A DNA stretch of 64,000 nt from an uncultured Pelagibacteraceae bacterium (GTDB lineage: Bacteria > Pseudomonadota > Alphaproteobacteria > Pelagibacterales > Pelagibacteraceae), in NCBI GenBank assembly GCA_902525935.1, contig CABZJA010000006.1:1-64000 (forward strand), written 5' to 3'. Positions 1-13,053 of this stretch are shown in pieces. The translations under genes were made by a program, and so were the position numbers. A model generated the notes under the pieces. That model ran no database searches. It was not told the origin of the DNA and saw nothing but the letters and a program-made list of their open reading frames with translations. Each line of letters starts with the position of its first letter. The stretch's first letter is position 1.

Positions 1-157
1 TAAAGAGATTAATGAAAAAGAACTAATAGATTTCTGTAGAGAAACCTTAGCTGGTTTTAAAATTCCAAAGAAAATAGACTTCTGTGATCTCCCAAAGACA
101 TCGACAGGCAAAATCCAAAAATTTGAGTTAAGGAAAAGAGCAAAAGAACTCAGCTAA
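1..157 (+). CDS. dmdB: AMP-binding acyl-CoA synthetase, C-terminal end only (probable DmdB)
   Basis: Only the last 51 codons are in the window; the reading frame is open from base 2 and stops at 155-157. The tail carries the conserved C-terminal motif of the acyl-adenylate-forming family, [15 protein letters not shown], whose STGK lysine is the adenylation lysine (motif A10). The product should join CoA to a carboxylic acid using ATP. It lies 67 bp upstream of dmdA on the same strand, and DmdB (3-methylmercaptopropionate-CoA ligase) catalyses the step after DmdA in DMSP demethylation, so DmdB is the best guess. That assignment is by context: the substrate pocket is outside the window, and a general fatty-acyl-CoA synthetase remains possible. 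Confidence 0.7.
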   Translation, partial: KEINEKELIDFCRETLAGFKIPKKIDFCDLPKTSTGKIQKFELRKRAKELS

Positions 158-224
158 AATTTTTAAGATATAACAACTTACTTTCTTTACAAATTCATAA
201 AAAGATGACAGTAAGCTAAAAAAA

Positions 225-1334
225 ATGAAAAATTTTTATATTGCAAAATCAAGAAGACTTCGAGGCACGAAATATACATCAAGAGTAGAGAATCAAGGTG
301 TAACCTCTTATACTGTTTACAACCACATGTTATTACCAGCATCATTTGGAAGTATAGAAGATCTTTATTTTCATTTAAAAGAACATGTTCAAGTTTGGGA
401 CGCAGCCGTGCAAAGACAACTTGAAATTTCAGGAAAAGATTCTTCAAAATTGGTACAGTTGATGACCTGTAGAGATCTATCAAATGCAAAAGAAGGAAGA
501 TGTTATTATTGTCCAATAATTGATAATAAAGGAGGAATAATAAATGATCCTGTCATTTTAAAATTATCTGATGAAAAATGGTGGATATCGTTATCAGATT
601 CAGATGTTGGACTTTATGCAAAAGGTTTAGCAATTGGCCATAATTTTGAAGTTGAGATTTCAGAGCCAGATGTGGATATTTTTTCAGTCCAAGGGCCAAA
701 ATCATTTAAATTAATGGAAAAAGTTTTAGGTCCAAAAATAAATGAACTAAAGTTTTTCGGTTTTGGGTATTTTGAATTTGGTGGCGCAGAACATTTAATT
801 GCAAGGTCTGGTTGGTCAAAACAAGGTGGATTTGAAGTTTACATGGAACATACAAAAGCAGGATTAGCTTTATACGATAAATTATTTGAAGTTGGAGGAG
901 AATTTAATGTTAAACCTGGATGTCCAAATTTAGTAGAGAGAATAGAAAGTTCTTTACTGTCATGGGGTAATGACATTGATATTCATGACAATCCATATGA
1001 GTGTGGATTTGATAAGTATGTAAATCTAGATACAGAAATAGATTTTATTGGAAAAGAAGCATTAAAAAAAATTAAAGCTGAAGGAATTACAAAGAAATTA
1101 ATGGGTGTTAAAATAAATGCTAATAAAATAAGTGTAACAGGATCAATGAATTTAATTGATGAAAATAATAACATTATTGGAGACTTAAGATCGGGTAGTT
1201 ATAATCCAATGTTTAAACAAGTTATTGGCATAGCAATGGTCAAAAAACCGTATTTTGAAGCTTCGCAATCATTCAAAATTGATATTAATGGCAACAGTTT
1301 TGATGGAACAGTTTGCGATTTACCTTTCATTTAG
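225..1334 (+). CDS. dmdA: Dimethylsulfoniopropionate (DMSP) demethylase DmdA
   Basis: A 369-residue member of the GcvT/aminomethyltransferase fold. DmdA moves a methyl group from DMSP to tetrahydrofolate, giving 3-methylmercaptopropionate (MMPA) and 5-methyl-THF in the cytoplasm. The protein matches what I recall of the Pelagibacter enzyme along its whole length: the start (SRRLR near residue 9), [10 protein letters not shown] (30-39), [10 protein letters not shown] (91-100), [14 protein letters not shown] (193-206) and the ending VCDLPFI. It is close to the family length and lacks extra domains. The ATG at 225 gives the family N-terminus. It lies between a probable dmdB and asd, in the run that continues into the TCA-cycle genes. 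Glycine-cleavage T protein is the alternative, but no gcvH or gcvP is nearby and the CYYCPIID block favours DmdA. Confidence 0.92.
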   Translation: MKNFYIAKSRRLRGTKYTSRVENQGVTSYTVYNHMLLPASFGSIEDLYFHLKEHVQVWDAAVQRQLEISGKDSSKLVQLMTCRDLSNAKEGRCYYCPIIDNKGGIINDPVILKLSDEKWWISLSDSDVGLYAKGLAIGHNFEVEISEPDVDIFSVQGPKSFKLMEKVLGPKINELKFFGFGYFEFGGAEHLIARSGWSKQGGFEVYMEHTKAGLALYDKLFEVGGEFNVKPGCPNLVERIESSLLSWGNDIDIHDNPYECGFDKYVNLDTEIDFIGKEALKKIKAEGITKKLMGVKINANKISVTGSMNLIDENNNIIGDLRSGSYNPMFKQVIGIAMVKKPYFEASQSFKIDINGNSFDGTVCDLPFI

Positions 1335-1348
1335 TATAAATCTTTAAA

Positions 1349-2359
1349 ATGACTAATATAGCTATCATCGGTGCAACCGGTAATGTTGGAAGAAAAACTT
1401 TAGAAGTACTTGAAAAGAAAGATATTGAATTCGATAATATTTTTTTAGTAGCTTCGTCTAATAGTGCTGGGAAAAAAATAAGTTTTAAAGGGAAAGATCA
1501 TATAGTTCATGATCTGGAAAAATATGATTTTTCAAAAGCTAACATAACTTTTTTTGCAGCTGGTGGTAAAATTGCAGAACTATATGCAGAAAGTGCAGCA
1601 AAATTAACAACCGTAATTGATAATTCCAGTTTTTTTAGAATGGATCCTGAGGTTCCACTTATTGTACCCCAAGTGAATGCAGAAAAAATTAGTGAAATGA
1701 AAAAAAATATAGTAGCAAATCCTAATTGTTCAACAGCACAGTTAGTATTAGTTCTTAAACCATTACATGATCTGTATAAAATAAAAAGAGTGGTGGTTTC
1801 TACCTATCAATCTGTTTCTGGAGGTGGAAAAGCACCTATGGACGAGTTGATTGAACAAACTAAATCCTATCTTGATGGAAATTCTGTTCAATCTAAAAAT
1901 TTTACTAAACAAATAGCATTCAATATAATTCCTCATATTGATGTTTTTTCGGATGATGGATATACAAAAGAAGAATTGAAAATGACTTATGAAACAAAAA
2001 AAATACTAGATAATAAAATAAAGTTAACTGCTACTTGTGTCAGAATCCCTGTTTTAGTATCACATTCGGAGTCAGTAAATATAGAGTTTGAAAACCCTTA
2101 TTCTCTCGATCAAATTAGAGAAGCATTAAATAAAGCTGATGGGTGTAGAGTTATAGATAAAAGAGAAAATGGAGGATATAGCACACCAATAGAAGCTACT
2201 GGCAACGATGAAACGTTTATCTCAAGAATTAGAGATGATAAAACAAAAAAGAATTCAATTAATTTGTGGATAGTTTCAGATAACTTATTAAGAGGAGCTG
2301 CTTTAAATTCTGTTGAAATTGCAGAAGCAATAATGAAAGCAAATCAAAATGGAAAATAA
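1349..2359 (+). CDS. asd: Aspartate-semialdehyde dehydrogenase
   Basis: NADPH-dependent reduction of aspartyl-4-phosphate to aspartate semialdehyde, the branch point to lysine/diaminopimelate, threonine, homoserine and methionine. The 336-residue protein starts with a Rossmann motif (IIGATGNVGRKTLE, residues 6-19). It has the catalytic cysteine at about residue 127 in NPNCSTAQ and the substrate-binding RIPVLVSHSES segment with a histidine near 239. Length is normal. The gene follows dmdA after 14 bp, and its 3' end overlaps the sdhC start by 11 bp, so translation is probably coupled. It supplies the homoserine backbone that MetX, encoded at 31124-32257, acylates. Confidence 0.95.
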   Translation: MTNIAIIGATGNVGRKTLEVLEKKDIEFDNIFLVASSNSAGKKISFKGKDHIVHDLEKYDFSKANITFFAAGGKIAELYAESAAKLTTVIDNSSFFRMDPEVPLIVPQVNAEKISEMKKNIVANPNCSTAQLVLVLKPLHDLYKIKRVVVSTYQSVSGGGKAPMDELIEQTKSYLDGNSVQSKNFTKQIAFNIIPHIDVFSDDGYTKEELKMTYETKKILDNKIKLTATCVRIPVLVSHSESVNIEFENPYSLDQIREALNKADGCRVIDKRENGGYSTPIEATGNDETFISRIRDDKTKKNSINLWIVSDNLLRGAALNSVEIAEAIMKANQNGK

Positions 2360-2729
2360 TCCTCTATCACCTCATATTCAAATCTATAACTGGCATATTT
2401 CGTCGTTAGTTTCTATATCGCATCGGATTACTGGAATTATTAATGTTATGACTATTACTTTTATATGTATATGGGTTGGTTTGTTATTACTTGGAGAGAC
2501 AAATTATGAAATTATAAAATTTTTTTTAAATAGCTTATTTGGAAAATTTATATTAATAGGCATTATATGGTCATTTAGTTTTCAAATTTTAAGTGAGATA
2601 AGACACTTTTTTTTAGATCTTGGTTATGGATTCGAGATAAAGACTACAAAGATTACTGGATTAATAGTAATTATTGGATCATTTCCATTAACAATAATTT
2701 TTTATATGTTTGGTAGGTATATATTATAA
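2349..2729 (+). CDS. sdhC: Succinate dehydrogenase cytochrome b556 subunit SdhC
   Basis: Membrane-anchor subunit of complex II, 126 residues with three predicted membrane helices. The N-terminal SPHIQIYNWHISSLVSISHR block (residues 7-26) is the SdhC signature, with the quinone-site serine and arginine in SISHRITG. His85 in SEIRHFFLDLG (residues 81-91) is the expected axial haem b ligand. It overlaps asd by 11 bp upstream and sdhD by one base downstream (TAATG type). Order C-D-A-B is standard. Its haem-ligand histidine is intact, unlike the situation in the partner SdhD. Confidence 0.93.
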   Translation: MENNPLSPHIQIYNWHISSLVSISHRITGIINVMTITFICIWVGLLLLGETNYEIIKFFLNSLFGKFILIGIIWSFSFQILSEIRHFFLDLGYGFEIKTTKITGLIVIIGSFPLTIIFYMFGRYIL

Positions 2730-3052
2730 TGCGATTAGTTACAAAAAAATGGATAGTGTTAAAATTTAGCTCACTTTTGCTGACACCTCTTATGATTTGG
2801 TTTGCAATAAATTTAGCTGGAATTTATGACAAATCATATTTTGAGGTATTAAGCTTTTTTAGATCACAACCTGTAAAAATATTGTTTATTTTATTTGTTA
2901 TTTTTGCTTATTTATTTTCGTCTTTAAGTATAAGTGAGGTATTTGAGGACTATATTAAAGATGAAAAAATCAAAAATGCCGCAAACAAAGTGTTGTTTTT
3001 ATTTGCTACAACATGCCCAATTTTAACAATAATTATACTGTTTAAGTTATAA
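2729..3052 (+). CDS. sdhD: Succinate dehydrogenase membrane anchor SdhD, lacking the usual haem histidine
   Basis: Second membrane anchor of complex II, 107 residues, three hydrophobic helices (about 14-31, 48-66, 86-106). Identity rests on position between sdhC and sdhA and on the EDYIKD segment (residues 73-78), matching the conserved DYV of SdhD that lies near the quinone site. In E. coli SdhD a histidine eleven residues before that aspartate (His71) is an axial ligand of haem b. Here the aligned residue is Phe63, and the whole protein contains no histidine. Either the haem is held differently, or it is absent. The gene overlaps sdhC by one base and ends 2 bp before sdhA. Confidence 0.85.
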   Translation: MRLVTKKWIVLKFSSLLLTPLMIWFAINLAGIYDKSYFEVLSFFRSQPVKILFILFVIFAYLFSSLSISEVFEDYIKDEKIKNAANKVLFLFATTCPILTIIILFKL

Positions 3053-3054
3053 AT

Positions 3055-4830
3055 ATGCACTCTTATAAAATAATAGATCATGAATACGATGTTGTAGTTT
3101 TAGGAGCTGGTGGATCTGGCTTAAGAGCTGCTGTGGGTTTAAGTGAAGCTGGTTTGAAAACTGCATGTATATCAAAAGTATATCCAACAAGGAGCCATAC
3201 ATCTGCTGCTCAAGGAGGGATTTCAGCAGCATTAGGAAATATGGGTGAAGACGATTGGCGTTGGCATATGTATGACACAGTTAAAGGAGCAGATTGGTTA
3301 GGCGACCAAGATAGTATCGAATATCTATGTAAAGAAGCTCCAAAGGCAGTATTAGAACTAGAAAAATATGGTGTCCCTTTTAGTAGAACTGAAGATGGTA
3401 AAATTTATCAAAGACCATTTGGAGGTATGACTAAAAATTATGGAAATGGAATAGTACAAAGAACTTGTGCAGCAGCAGACAGAACAGGTCATGCAATTTT
3501 ACATACTTTATACGGACAGGCATTAAAAAGTAACACAGAATTTTTTATAGAATATTTTGCTTTGGATTTAATTATGAAAGATGGGCAATGCAAAGGTTTA
3601 ATTGCTTGGAATCTAAATGACGGAACGATTCATCGATTTAGGTCACACATAACTATCATTGCTACTGGTGGTTATGGAAAGGTTTATTACTCAGCTACAT
3701 CTGCACATACTTGCACTGGTGATGGAAATGCAATGGTATTAAGAGCTGGATTACCTCTTCAAGATATGGAGTTTGTACAATTTCACCCAACAGGAATATA
3801 TGGACATGGAACACTTATTTCTGAAGGTGTAAGGGGTGAAGGTGGATATTTGGTAAACTCTAAAGGCGAGAGATTTATGGAGAGATATGCTCCTAACGCT
3901 AAAGATCTTGCATCAAGAGATGTAGTTAGCAGATCAATGTCAATTGAAATCAATGAGGGAAGAGGTGTTGGTAAAGATCAAGATCATGTTCATTTATATT
4001 TAAGTCATTTAGATAAAAAAGTTATTGAAGATAGATTGCCAGGCATTACAGAAGCAGCAAGATTATTTGCAAATGTAGATGTAACTAAAGAACCAATACC
4101 AGTTGTTCCAACAGTTCATTATAATATGGGTGGTATACCAACAAATTATAAAGCTGAAGTTTTAACAGTAAATGGATCTCAAAAAACAGTCCCAGGTTTG
4201 ATGGCGATTGGTGAGGCTGCGTGTGTATCTGTGCACGGAGCAAATAGATTAGGTTCAAATTCACTTATTGATTTGGTTGTTTTTGGAAGAGCTGCAGCTA
4301 AGAGAGCAGCGGAATTAGTGAAACCTGGTAAGCCTCACGAAGAAGTTAGTGAAAGCGAAACTGAAAAATGTCTGAATAGATTTGATAAGCTAAGGTATGC
4401 AGAGGGAGATAATGGAACCGCTGAACTTAGACTGGCGATGCAAAAAACAATGCAGTCTAAATGTGCTGTATTTAGAACTGAAAAGAATCTTAAGGAAGGT
4501 GTAGATGAGATCAGAAAAACTTATGACGGGATGGATTCGATTTCTGTTAAAGATAAATCATTGGTATTCAATACTGATTTAGTTGAGACTTTAGAATTTG
4601 ATAATTTAATTAGACAAGCGATAACAACGGTAGATTCTGCATATCACAGAAAAGAAAGTAGAGGAGCTCATGCTCGTGAAGATTATCCTAAAAGAAATGA
4701 TGAAAAATTTATGAAACATACATTATCTTGGTGTGATGGAAAAAATACTAAAATTGAATATAGAGATGTACATACTTCAACATTAACTAATGAAGTCCAA
4801 TATTTTCCTCCTCAAGAAAGAGTGTATTAA
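3055..4830 (+). CDS. sdhA: Succinate dehydrogenase flavoprotein subunit SdhA
   Basis: Catalytic subunit of complex II, oxidising succinate to fumarate. 591 residues, normal length. It shows the FAD-binding [21 protein letters not shown] region (13-33, central part GAGGSG), the covalent-FAD histidine at about 48 in [10 protein letters not shown], the substrate-site histidines in QFHPTG and VHYNMGG, and the active-site arginine region EGVRGEGG. All key residues of the family are present. The stop codon shares one base with the sdhB start. In this organism the enzyme feeds electrons from the TCA cycle to the quinone pool. Confidence 0.97.
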   Translation: MHSYKIIDHEYDVVVLGAGGSGLRAAVGLSEAGLKTACISKVYPTRSHTSAAQGGISAALGNMGEDDWRWHMYDTVKGADWLGDQDSIEYLCKEAPKAVLELEKYGVPFSRTEDGKIYQRPFGGMTKNYGNGIVQRTCAAADRTGHAILHTLYGQALKSNTEFFIEYFALDLIMKDGQCKGLIAWNLNDGTIHRFRSHITIIATGGYGKVYYSATSAHTCTGDGNAMVLRAGLPLQDMEFVQFHPTGIYGHGTLISEGVRGEGGYLVNSKGERFMERYAPNAKDLASRDVVSRSMSIEINEGRGVGKDQDHVHLYLSHLDKKVIEDRLPGITEAARLFANVDVTKEPIPVVPTVHYNMGGIPTNYKAEVLTVNGSQKTVPGLMAIGEAACVSVHGANRLGSNSLIDLVVFGRAAAKRAAELVKPGKPHEEVSESETEKCLNRFDKLRYAEGDNGTAELRLAMQKTMQSKCAVFRTEKNLKEGVDEIRKTYDGMDSISVKDKSLVFNTDLVETLEFDNLIRQAITTVDSAYHRKESRGAHAREDYPKRNDEKFMKHTLSWCDGKNTKIEYRDVHTSTLTNEVQYFPPQERVY

Positions 4831-5603
4831 TGGTTCAATTAAATTTACCACAAAACTCAAAAGTTAATAAAGGTAAATATTTTAAAGATAAAACTGGTTC
4901 AAAGAATATTAGAAGAATAAATGTTTATAGATGGGATCCAACCACTGGAGAGAACCCAAGGATAGACACATATGAAGTAGATATGGATAGTTGTCCGTCT
5001 AAAGTTTTAGACATACTAAATAAAATTAAAAACGAAATTGATCCAACACTTGCGTATAGAAGATCTTGTGCGCATGGAGTTTGTGGTTCATGTGCAATGA
5101 ATATGGGCGGAAAAAATGGTCTTGCATGTACTAAGCCACATGCAGAAATTAAGGGAGATATAGATATATACCCTTTGCCTCATTTAAAAGTAAAAAAAGA
5201 TTTAATAGGAGACTTAAGTGGATTATATAAACAATATCAATCCATTGAACCGTGGTTAAAAAATAATTCAAAAAGCGAAACTACAGAAATTTTTCAATCT
5301 AAAGAAGATAGAGCTAAACTTGATGGAGCTTATGAATGTATAATGTGTGCTTGTTGTTCTACTTCATGTCCTAGTTATTGGTGGAATGGTGATAAGTACT
5401 TAGGTCCTGCAGTTTTATTACAAGCTTATAGATGGATAATGGATAGCAGAGACGAAGATAGAAAGGAAAGACTTCAAAAGGTTGCAGATGAACTTAAGCT
5501 TTATAGATGTCATACTATTTTAAATTGTACAAGTGCATGTCCAAAAGGATTAAATCCAGCAAAAGCTATTGCTGAGATAAAGAAAATGCTTGCAACCGCA
5601 TAA
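4830..5603 (+). CDS. sdhB: Succinate dehydrogenase iron-sulfur subunit SdhB
   Basis: 257-residue electron-transfer subunit carrying three iron-sulfur clusters. The [2Fe-2S] site is visible as [13 protein letters not shown] plus a later LAC cysteine. The C-terminal half has the [12 protein letters not shown] motif for the [4Fe-4S] cluster and the [17 protein letters not shown] region completing the [3Fe-4S] and [4Fe-4S] ligands. It passes electrons from SdhA to the quinone site at the SdhC/SdhD interface. Last gene of sdhCDAB; mmsA follows 20 bp later on the same strand. Confidence 0.97.
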   Translation: MVQLNLPQNSKVNKGKYFKDKTGSKNIRRINVYRWDPTTGENPRIDTYEVDMDSCPSKVLDILNKIKNEIDPTLAYRRSCAHGVCGSCAMNMGGKNGLACTKPHAEIKGDIDIYPLPHLKVKKDLIGDLSGLYKQYQSIEPWLKNNSKSETTEIFQSKEDRAKLDGAYECIMCACCSTSCPSYWWNGDKYLGPAVLLQAYRWIMDSRDEDRKERLQKVADELKLYRCHTILNCTSACPKGLNPAKAIAEIKKMLATA

Positions 5604-5623
5604 TTACTTATTTAAATACATTC

Positions 5624-8066
<2,443 letters not shown>

Positions 8067-8088
8067 TCCTAGTTTAAATAACTAGTTA

Positions 8089-9249
8089 ATGAATATTCAC
8101 GAACATCAAGCAAAGAATATACTTAGAAAATTTGGAGCTAAAGTTCCGGATGGAGTTTATGCTCTAGATGTAAATGAATTATTGGAAAAAGCTAAAAATC
8201 TTAAAACTGATAAATATGTGTTGAAAGCACAAATTCATGCCGGAGGTAGAGGTAAAGCTGGTGGAGTTAAAATAGTAAATGATTTAAAAAGTCTTGAAAC
8301 AGAAGCAAAATCCTTGCTTGGAAAAAAATTAATTACTCATCAGACAGGACCTAGCGGAAGAATTGTTAAAAGATTATATGTAGAAGTGTCATCTAACATT
8401 GATAAAGAATTTTATTTGTCTTGCGTTGTAGATCGTGCAAGTTCAAAGATAGCTTTTATCTCAAGTGATCAAGGGGGTATGGATATAGAAGAAGTCGCAA
8501 TCAAGTCACCTGAGAAAATTTTAACAACAAAAATAGATTTAGATAAAGAAATATCTGATGAATATTGTAATAAAATAATAAGTATTTTTAATTTAAATGA
8601 GGAAACAAAAAAGCAAGGAATTAGTCTAATCAAGTCCATATACAAATTATTTATAGAAACCGACGCTAATTTAATTGAAATTAACCCTTTAATTTTAACA
8701 AAAGAAAAAGAGTTGATTTGTTTAGATGCAAAAATGAATTTTGACGGAAACGCTTTATTTAGACATCCAGAGCTAATTGAGTTGAGAGACCTTAATGAAG
8801 AAGAGGAAACAGAGATAGAAGCTAGTAAGCATGATTTAGCATATATTAAACTTGATGGAACAATTGGATGCATGGTTAATGGAGCTGGGCTCGCTATGGC
8901 AACTATGGACATAATTAAATTATATGGAAAGGAGCCAGCAAATTTTTTAGATGTTGGTGGAGGGGCTTCTAAAGAAAAAGTGGCGGCTGCTTTTAAAATA
9001 ATTTTATCAGATAAAAATGTTAAAGGAATATTGATTAATATTTTTGGTGGAATAATGAGATGTGATGTTCTTGCTCAGGGTGTTGTGGATGCTGCAAAAG
9101 AAATAAAAATGAATGTTCCTTTAGTTGTAAGACTGGCTGGAACAAATTTCGAAGAGGGAAAAAAAATACTTGATAACTCAGGTCTTGAGTTAATTTCTGC
9201 ATCTGATTTATCAGATGCAGCGAAAAAAATTGTAAAGGCTATTAAGTAA
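8089..9249 (+). CDS. sucC: Succinyl-CoA synthetase beta subunit (ADP/GDP-forming)
   Basis: 386 residues. N-terminal ATP-grasp domain begins with [16 protein letters not shown]; the nucleotide-binding [14 protein letters not shown] segment is near residues 47-60. The C-terminal CoA-ligase domain contains the [11 protein letters not shown] and [10 protein letters not shown] motifs. With SucD it interconverts succinyl-CoA and succinate with substrate-level phosphorylation. The stop codon is immediately followed by the sucD ATG. All family hallmarks are present and length is normal. Confidence 0.97.
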   Translation: MNIHEHQAKNILRKFGAKVPDGVYALDVNELLEKAKNLKTDKYVLKAQIHAGGRGKAGGVKIVNDLKSLETEAKSLLGKKLITHQTGPSGRIVKRLYVEVSSNIDKEFYLSCVVDRASSKIAFISSDQGGMDIEEVAIKSPEKILTTKIDLDKEISDEYCNKIISIFNLNEETKKQGISLIKSIYKLFIETDANLIEINPLILTKEKELICLDAKMNFDGNALFRHPELIELRDLNEEEETEIEASKHDLAYIKLDGTIGCMVNGAGLAMATMDIIKLYGKEPANFLDVGGGASKEKVAAAFKIILSDKNVKGILINIFGGIMRCDVLAQGVVDAAKEIKMNVPLVVRLAGTNFEEGKKILDNSGLELISASDLSDAAKKIVKAIK

Positions 9250-10125
9250 ATGTCAGTTTTAGTTAATAAAAACACAAAGTTAATTTGTCAAGGTTTTACG
9301 GGTAGCCATGGAACTTTTCACTCGGAGCAAGCAATTAAATATGGAACAAATTTAGTTGGAGGGGTTACACCAAAAAAAGGTGGTCAAACTCATCTAGATA
9401 GACCAGTATTTAATACAGTTAAGGAAGCTGTCGATAAAACTGGTGCCAACGCAACCATGATTTATGTTCCTGCAAAATTTGCATCCGCAGCAATTATAGA
9501 AGCCATTAAAGCTAATTTAGAATTAATTGTTTGTATTACTGAGGGAATACCAGTTCTTGATATGATCAAGGTCAAAAAAAAATTACTTAATTCAAATTCA
9601 AGATTAATCGGTCCCAATTGCCCCGGGATAATCACTCCTGATGAATGTAAGATTGGAATAATGCCAGGAAATATCCATAAAAAAGGTTCTGTAGGTATTG
9701 TATCAAGATCTGGAACTTTGACTTACGAGGCTGTTGCACAAACAACGGAGAATGATTTGGGGCAATCAACATGTATAGGTATAGGTGGTGATCCAATAAA
9801 TGGCACAAACTTTGTTGATTGTTTAGATTTATTTTTAAAAGATGAGGAAACAAAATCAATTTTAATGATTGGTGAGATAGGTGGATCAGCTGAAGAAGAA
9901 GCAGCTGAATTTGTAAAAAATCATGAAATTAAAAAACCTATGGTTGGTTTTATTGCTGGAGTTACAGCACCACCGGGTAGAAGAATGGGACATGCAGGCG
10001 CCATAATATCAGGTGGCAAAGGTGGGGCTAAAGACAAAATCAAAAAAATGGAAGATTGTGGGATAGAAATTGCATCTTCCCCATCGGAAATTGGAAAAAC
10101 ATTGTTAAATAAATTGTCCAATTGA
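9250..10125 (+). CDS. sucD: Succinyl-CoA synthetase alpha subunit
   Basis: 291 residues; partner of SucC. It shows the CoA-binding [16 protein letters not shown] segment near the N-terminus, the [11 protein letters not shown] motif, and the phosphorylated histidine at about residue 248 in the [15 protein letters not shown] loop. The gene abuts sucC with zero spacing and is followed after 30 bp by sucA. That gap is among the larger ones in the operon but shows no clear terminator. Confidence 0.97.
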   Translation: MSVLVNKNTKLICQGFTGSHGTFHSEQAIKYGTNLVGGVTPKKGGQTHLDRPVFNTVKEAVDKTGANATMIYVPAKFASAAIIEAIKANLELIVCITEGIPVLDMIKVKKKLLNSNSRLIGPNCPGIITPDECKIGIMPGNIHKKGSVGIVSRSGTLTYEAVAQTTENDLGQSTCIGIGGDPINGTNFVDCLDLFLKDEETKSILMIGEIGGSAEEEAAEFVKNHEIKKPMVGFIAGVTAPPGRRMGHAGAIISGGKGGAKDKIKKMEDCGIEIASSPSEIGKTLLNKLSN

Positions 10126-10155
10126 AAACAAAATCTAGTATTATAGTTAAATAAA

Positions 10156-13053
10156 ATGAGTTCTCCAAAAAATCTTGAATATAAAAAAACATCATTTCTA
10201 AACAAAACCAATAGTGCATTTATTGAGGAAATGTATTTAAAATTTATAAATAAAGATCCATCTCTCTCGGAAAGTTGGATCGAATATTTCTCAGGTGTGG
10301 ATGAGGATATGAAGATATTAGTCGACGAGATAAATGGACCATCGTGGAAACCTTTCTCAAAAAATATTAATATAGAGGATGTCGAGAAAACAGCCAAAGA
10401 AAATGAAAAGATCAAAGATAACTCTAGCAAGTTTAATTTCCAAGTAATTGCAAATTCAAATAAAAATTCAATAAGCGCTGTAGCCTTGATAAGAGCTTAT
10501 CGGTTAAGGGGACATCTATTATCAAAATTAGATCCTTTGGAATTGATGAAGTCAGAATATTTGGACGAATTACATCCAGAGTACTACGGTTTTAAAAAAG
10601 AGGATTATGAAAAAGAAATTTTTCTAAACGGAATAATAAATAAAAAAAGTGCAAATATTAGAGAAATACTTAATTTTTTAAAAAAAACTTATTGTGGTCC
10701 CATAGGTTATGAATACATGCATATTTCAAATCCAACTGAGAGAATGTGGTTTAGAGATAGGGTTGAAAAAGACAAAAATGCACTCAAGTTTACAAAAAAT
10801 GGAAAGCAAGCAATTTTAAATAAATTAATACAAGCAGAGGGATTTGAAAAATTTTTAAATACAAAATATGTTGGTACTAAAAGATTTGGTTTAGATGGTG
10901 GAGAAAGTCTAATACCTGCTCTTGAGCAAATTATAAAAATTGGAGGACAATCTAAAATAAAAGAAGTTAAAATAGGAATGTCTCATAGAGGAAGACTAAA
11001 TGTTTTAGCAAACGTTTTACAAAAATCTTATAAAAGAATTTTCAACGAATTTGCAGGCGAAATGGATGGTTCAGAGGATGGTGCAGGTGATGTTAAATAT
11101 CATTTAGGTGCTTCCTCTGACAGAGAATTTGATGGAAACCCTGTGCACGTTAGTTTAACAGACAATCCTTCACATTTAGAGGCAGTTAATCCTGTTGTTC
11201 TTGGCCAAACTAGAGCTAAACAATTTTTTCATAAAGATTTACAAAGAAATAAAGTCATTCCAATATTAATTCACGGTGATGCAGCATTTGCAGGACAAGG
11301 AATAGTTGCAGAGTGTTTTGCAATGTCAGGGCTTCCTGGTCATAATACTGGAGGGACAATCCATATTATTGTTAACAACCAAATTGGATTTACAACAAGC
11401 CCAAGATATGCTCGATCTTCTCCTTATCCTTCTGATGTAGGTAAAATGGTTGATGCGCCAATCATCCATGTTAACGGAGATGATCCTGAAGCGGTAGTTT
11501 ATGCAACTAGAATAGCAACTGAATTTAGATTAAAATTTAATCGCGATGTTGTAATTGATTTAATTTGTTACAGAAGATTTGGACATAATGAGGGAGATGA
11601 GCCGTCTTTTACCCAACCACTTATGTATAAAAAGATTAGATCACATCCATCTACAATAAATATTTATGGTAAAAAGCTTGTAAATGAAGGCCTTTTTTCG
11701 AAACAAGATCTAGATCAACAAATTATTGATTTCAAAAATTTATTAGATGATCAATTTAAGAATGCAAAAGATTATAAACCTAAAATTAGATGGTTTGAAG
11801 GAACATGGTCCAGATATAAACCTGAGAGAGGTAAAGATAAAAGAGGTACAACTGGATCAGATTTGAAAAATTTAAAAAATATTTCTGACAAAATACATGT
11901 TTTTCCATCTGATAAAAATATTCACAAAACTATAACAAAAATTATGGAAAACAGAAAAAAAACTATTAACCAAGGCTCAGGTATTGATTGGGCAACAGCT
12001 GAGGCTTTAGCATTTGGATCATTATTAGCTGAAGGTTATCCAGTAAGGTTAGTAGGTCAGGACTCTGGTAGAGGTACCTTTAGTCAAAGACACTCAGTTT
12101 TAAGAAATCAAATTGATAATTCAAGGTACATACCTTTAAACAATATATCTAGTGACCAAAAAAATTTTGAAATTGTAGATAGTTTTTTATCTGAACTTGC
12201 AGTTTTAGGATTTGAATATGGATACAGTTTAGTAGAACCAAATACATTGACTATTTGGGAAGCTCAATTTGGTGATTTTGCAAATGGTGCTCAAGTAATT
12301 ATTGATCAATTTATATCATCTGGTGAAAGAAAGTGGAAACGAGCATCAGGACTAGTTATGTTATTACCCCATGGTTATGAAGGACAAGGTCCTGAACATT
12401 CCTCTGCGAGATTAGAGAGATTTTTACAATTATGTGCAAATGATAATTTACAAGTTATGAATTGCACTACACCAGCAAATTATTTTCATGCTTTGAGAAG
12501 ACAGATGCACCGTGATTTTAGAAAACCTTTAGTCATAATGACGCCCAAGTCACTTTTAAGAAATAAATATTGTGTATCAAATTTGGAAGATTTTAGTAAA
12601 CAAAATTCTTTCCATAGGGTGTTATGGGATCATGCTAGAGATACTATGCAAAAAGGTTTTATTAAGTTAAAAGATGACAAAAAAATTAGAAAAATAATAT
12701 TATGTTCTGGAAAAATTTATTTTGATCTTCTTGCGGCAAGAGAGAAACTAAAAATCAATGATGTGATCCTTTACAGAATTGAACAGTTATATCCTTTCCC
12801 CGCAAGAAGTTTGGTTAAAGAGCTGAAACCATTTGCAAAAAATGCAAAGTTTTATTGGTGTCAAGAGGAGCCTAAAAATATGGGTGCTTGGTTCGCTGTT
12901 AGAGATTATATACAATGGACATTAGAGACTATTAAGGCTAAAAACAGAGCAATTTCTTATATTGGAAGAAGTCCAGATGCTACCCCTGCTACAGGTTATG
13001 CAAGCAGACATAATTCTGAACAACAAGAAATTATAAACAAAGTATTTGAATAA
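10156..13053 (+). CDS. sucA: 2-oxoglutarate dehydrogenase E1 component
   Basis: 965-residue thiamine-diphosphate decarboxylase of the 2-oxoglutarate dehydrogenase complex. Visible landmarks: the N-terminal SucB-docking region with FIEEMYLKF; the substrate-site GMSHRGRLNVLANV; the TPP-binding GDAAFAGQGIVAECF and HIIVNNQIGFTT blocks; and in the C-terminal transketolase-like domain GQDSGRGTFSQRHSV and GYEGQGPEHSSARLERFLQL. Complete length for the family. It is directly followed by sucB with no intergenic base. Confidence 0.97.
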   Translation: MSSPKNLEYKKTSFLNKTNSAFIEEMYLKFINKDPSLSESWIEYFSGVDEDMKILVDEINGPSWKPFSKNINIEDVEKTAKENEKIKDNSSKFNFQVIANSNKNSISAVALIRAYRLRGHLLSKLDPLELMKSEYLDELHPEYYGFKKEDYEKEIFLNGIINKKSANIREILNFLKKTYCGPIGYEYMHISNPTERMWFRDRVEKDKNALKFTKNGKQAILNKLIQAEGFEKFLNTKYVGTKRFGLDGGESLIPALEQIIKIGGQSKIKEVKIGMSHRGRLNVLANVLQKSYKRIFNEFAGEMDGSEDGAGDVKYHLGASSDREFDGNPVHVSLTDNPSHLEAVNPVVLGQTRAKQFFHKDLQRNKVIPILIHGDAAFAGQGIVAECFAMSGLPGHNTGGTIHIIVNNQIGFTTSPRYARSSPYPSDVGKMVDAPIIHVNGDDPEAVVYATRIATEFRLKFNRDVVIDLICYRRFGHNEGDEPSFTQPLMYKKIRSHPSTINIYGKKLVNEGLFSKQDLDQQIIDFKNLLDDQFKNAKDYKPKIRWFEGTWSRYKPERGKDKRGTTGSDLKNLKNISDKIHVFPSDKNIHKTITKIMENRKKTINQGSGIDWATAEALAFGSLLAEGYPVRLVGQDSGRGTFSQRHSVLRNQIDNSRYIPLNNISSDQKNFEIVDSFLSELAVLGFEYGYSLVEPNTLTIWEAQFGDFANGAQVIIDQFISSGERKWKRASGLVMLLPHGYEGQGPEHSSARLERFLQLCANDNLQVMNCTTPANYFHALRRQMHRDFRKPLVIMTPKSLLRNKYCVSNLEDFSKQNSFHRVLWDHARDTMQKGFIKLKDDKKIRKIILCSGKIYFDLLAAREKLKINDVILYRIEQLYPFPARSLVKELKPFAKNAKFYWCQEEPKNMGAWFAVRDYIQWTLETIKAKNRAISYIGRSPDATPATGYASRHNSEQQEIINKVFE

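Noticed and set aside
8469-8912. 147-codon open frame antisense to sucC
   Set aside because: It lies wholly inside a clear sucC frame; its protein is serine/isoleucine-rich, as expected from the reverse complement of AT-rich coding DNA, and has no recognisable domain.
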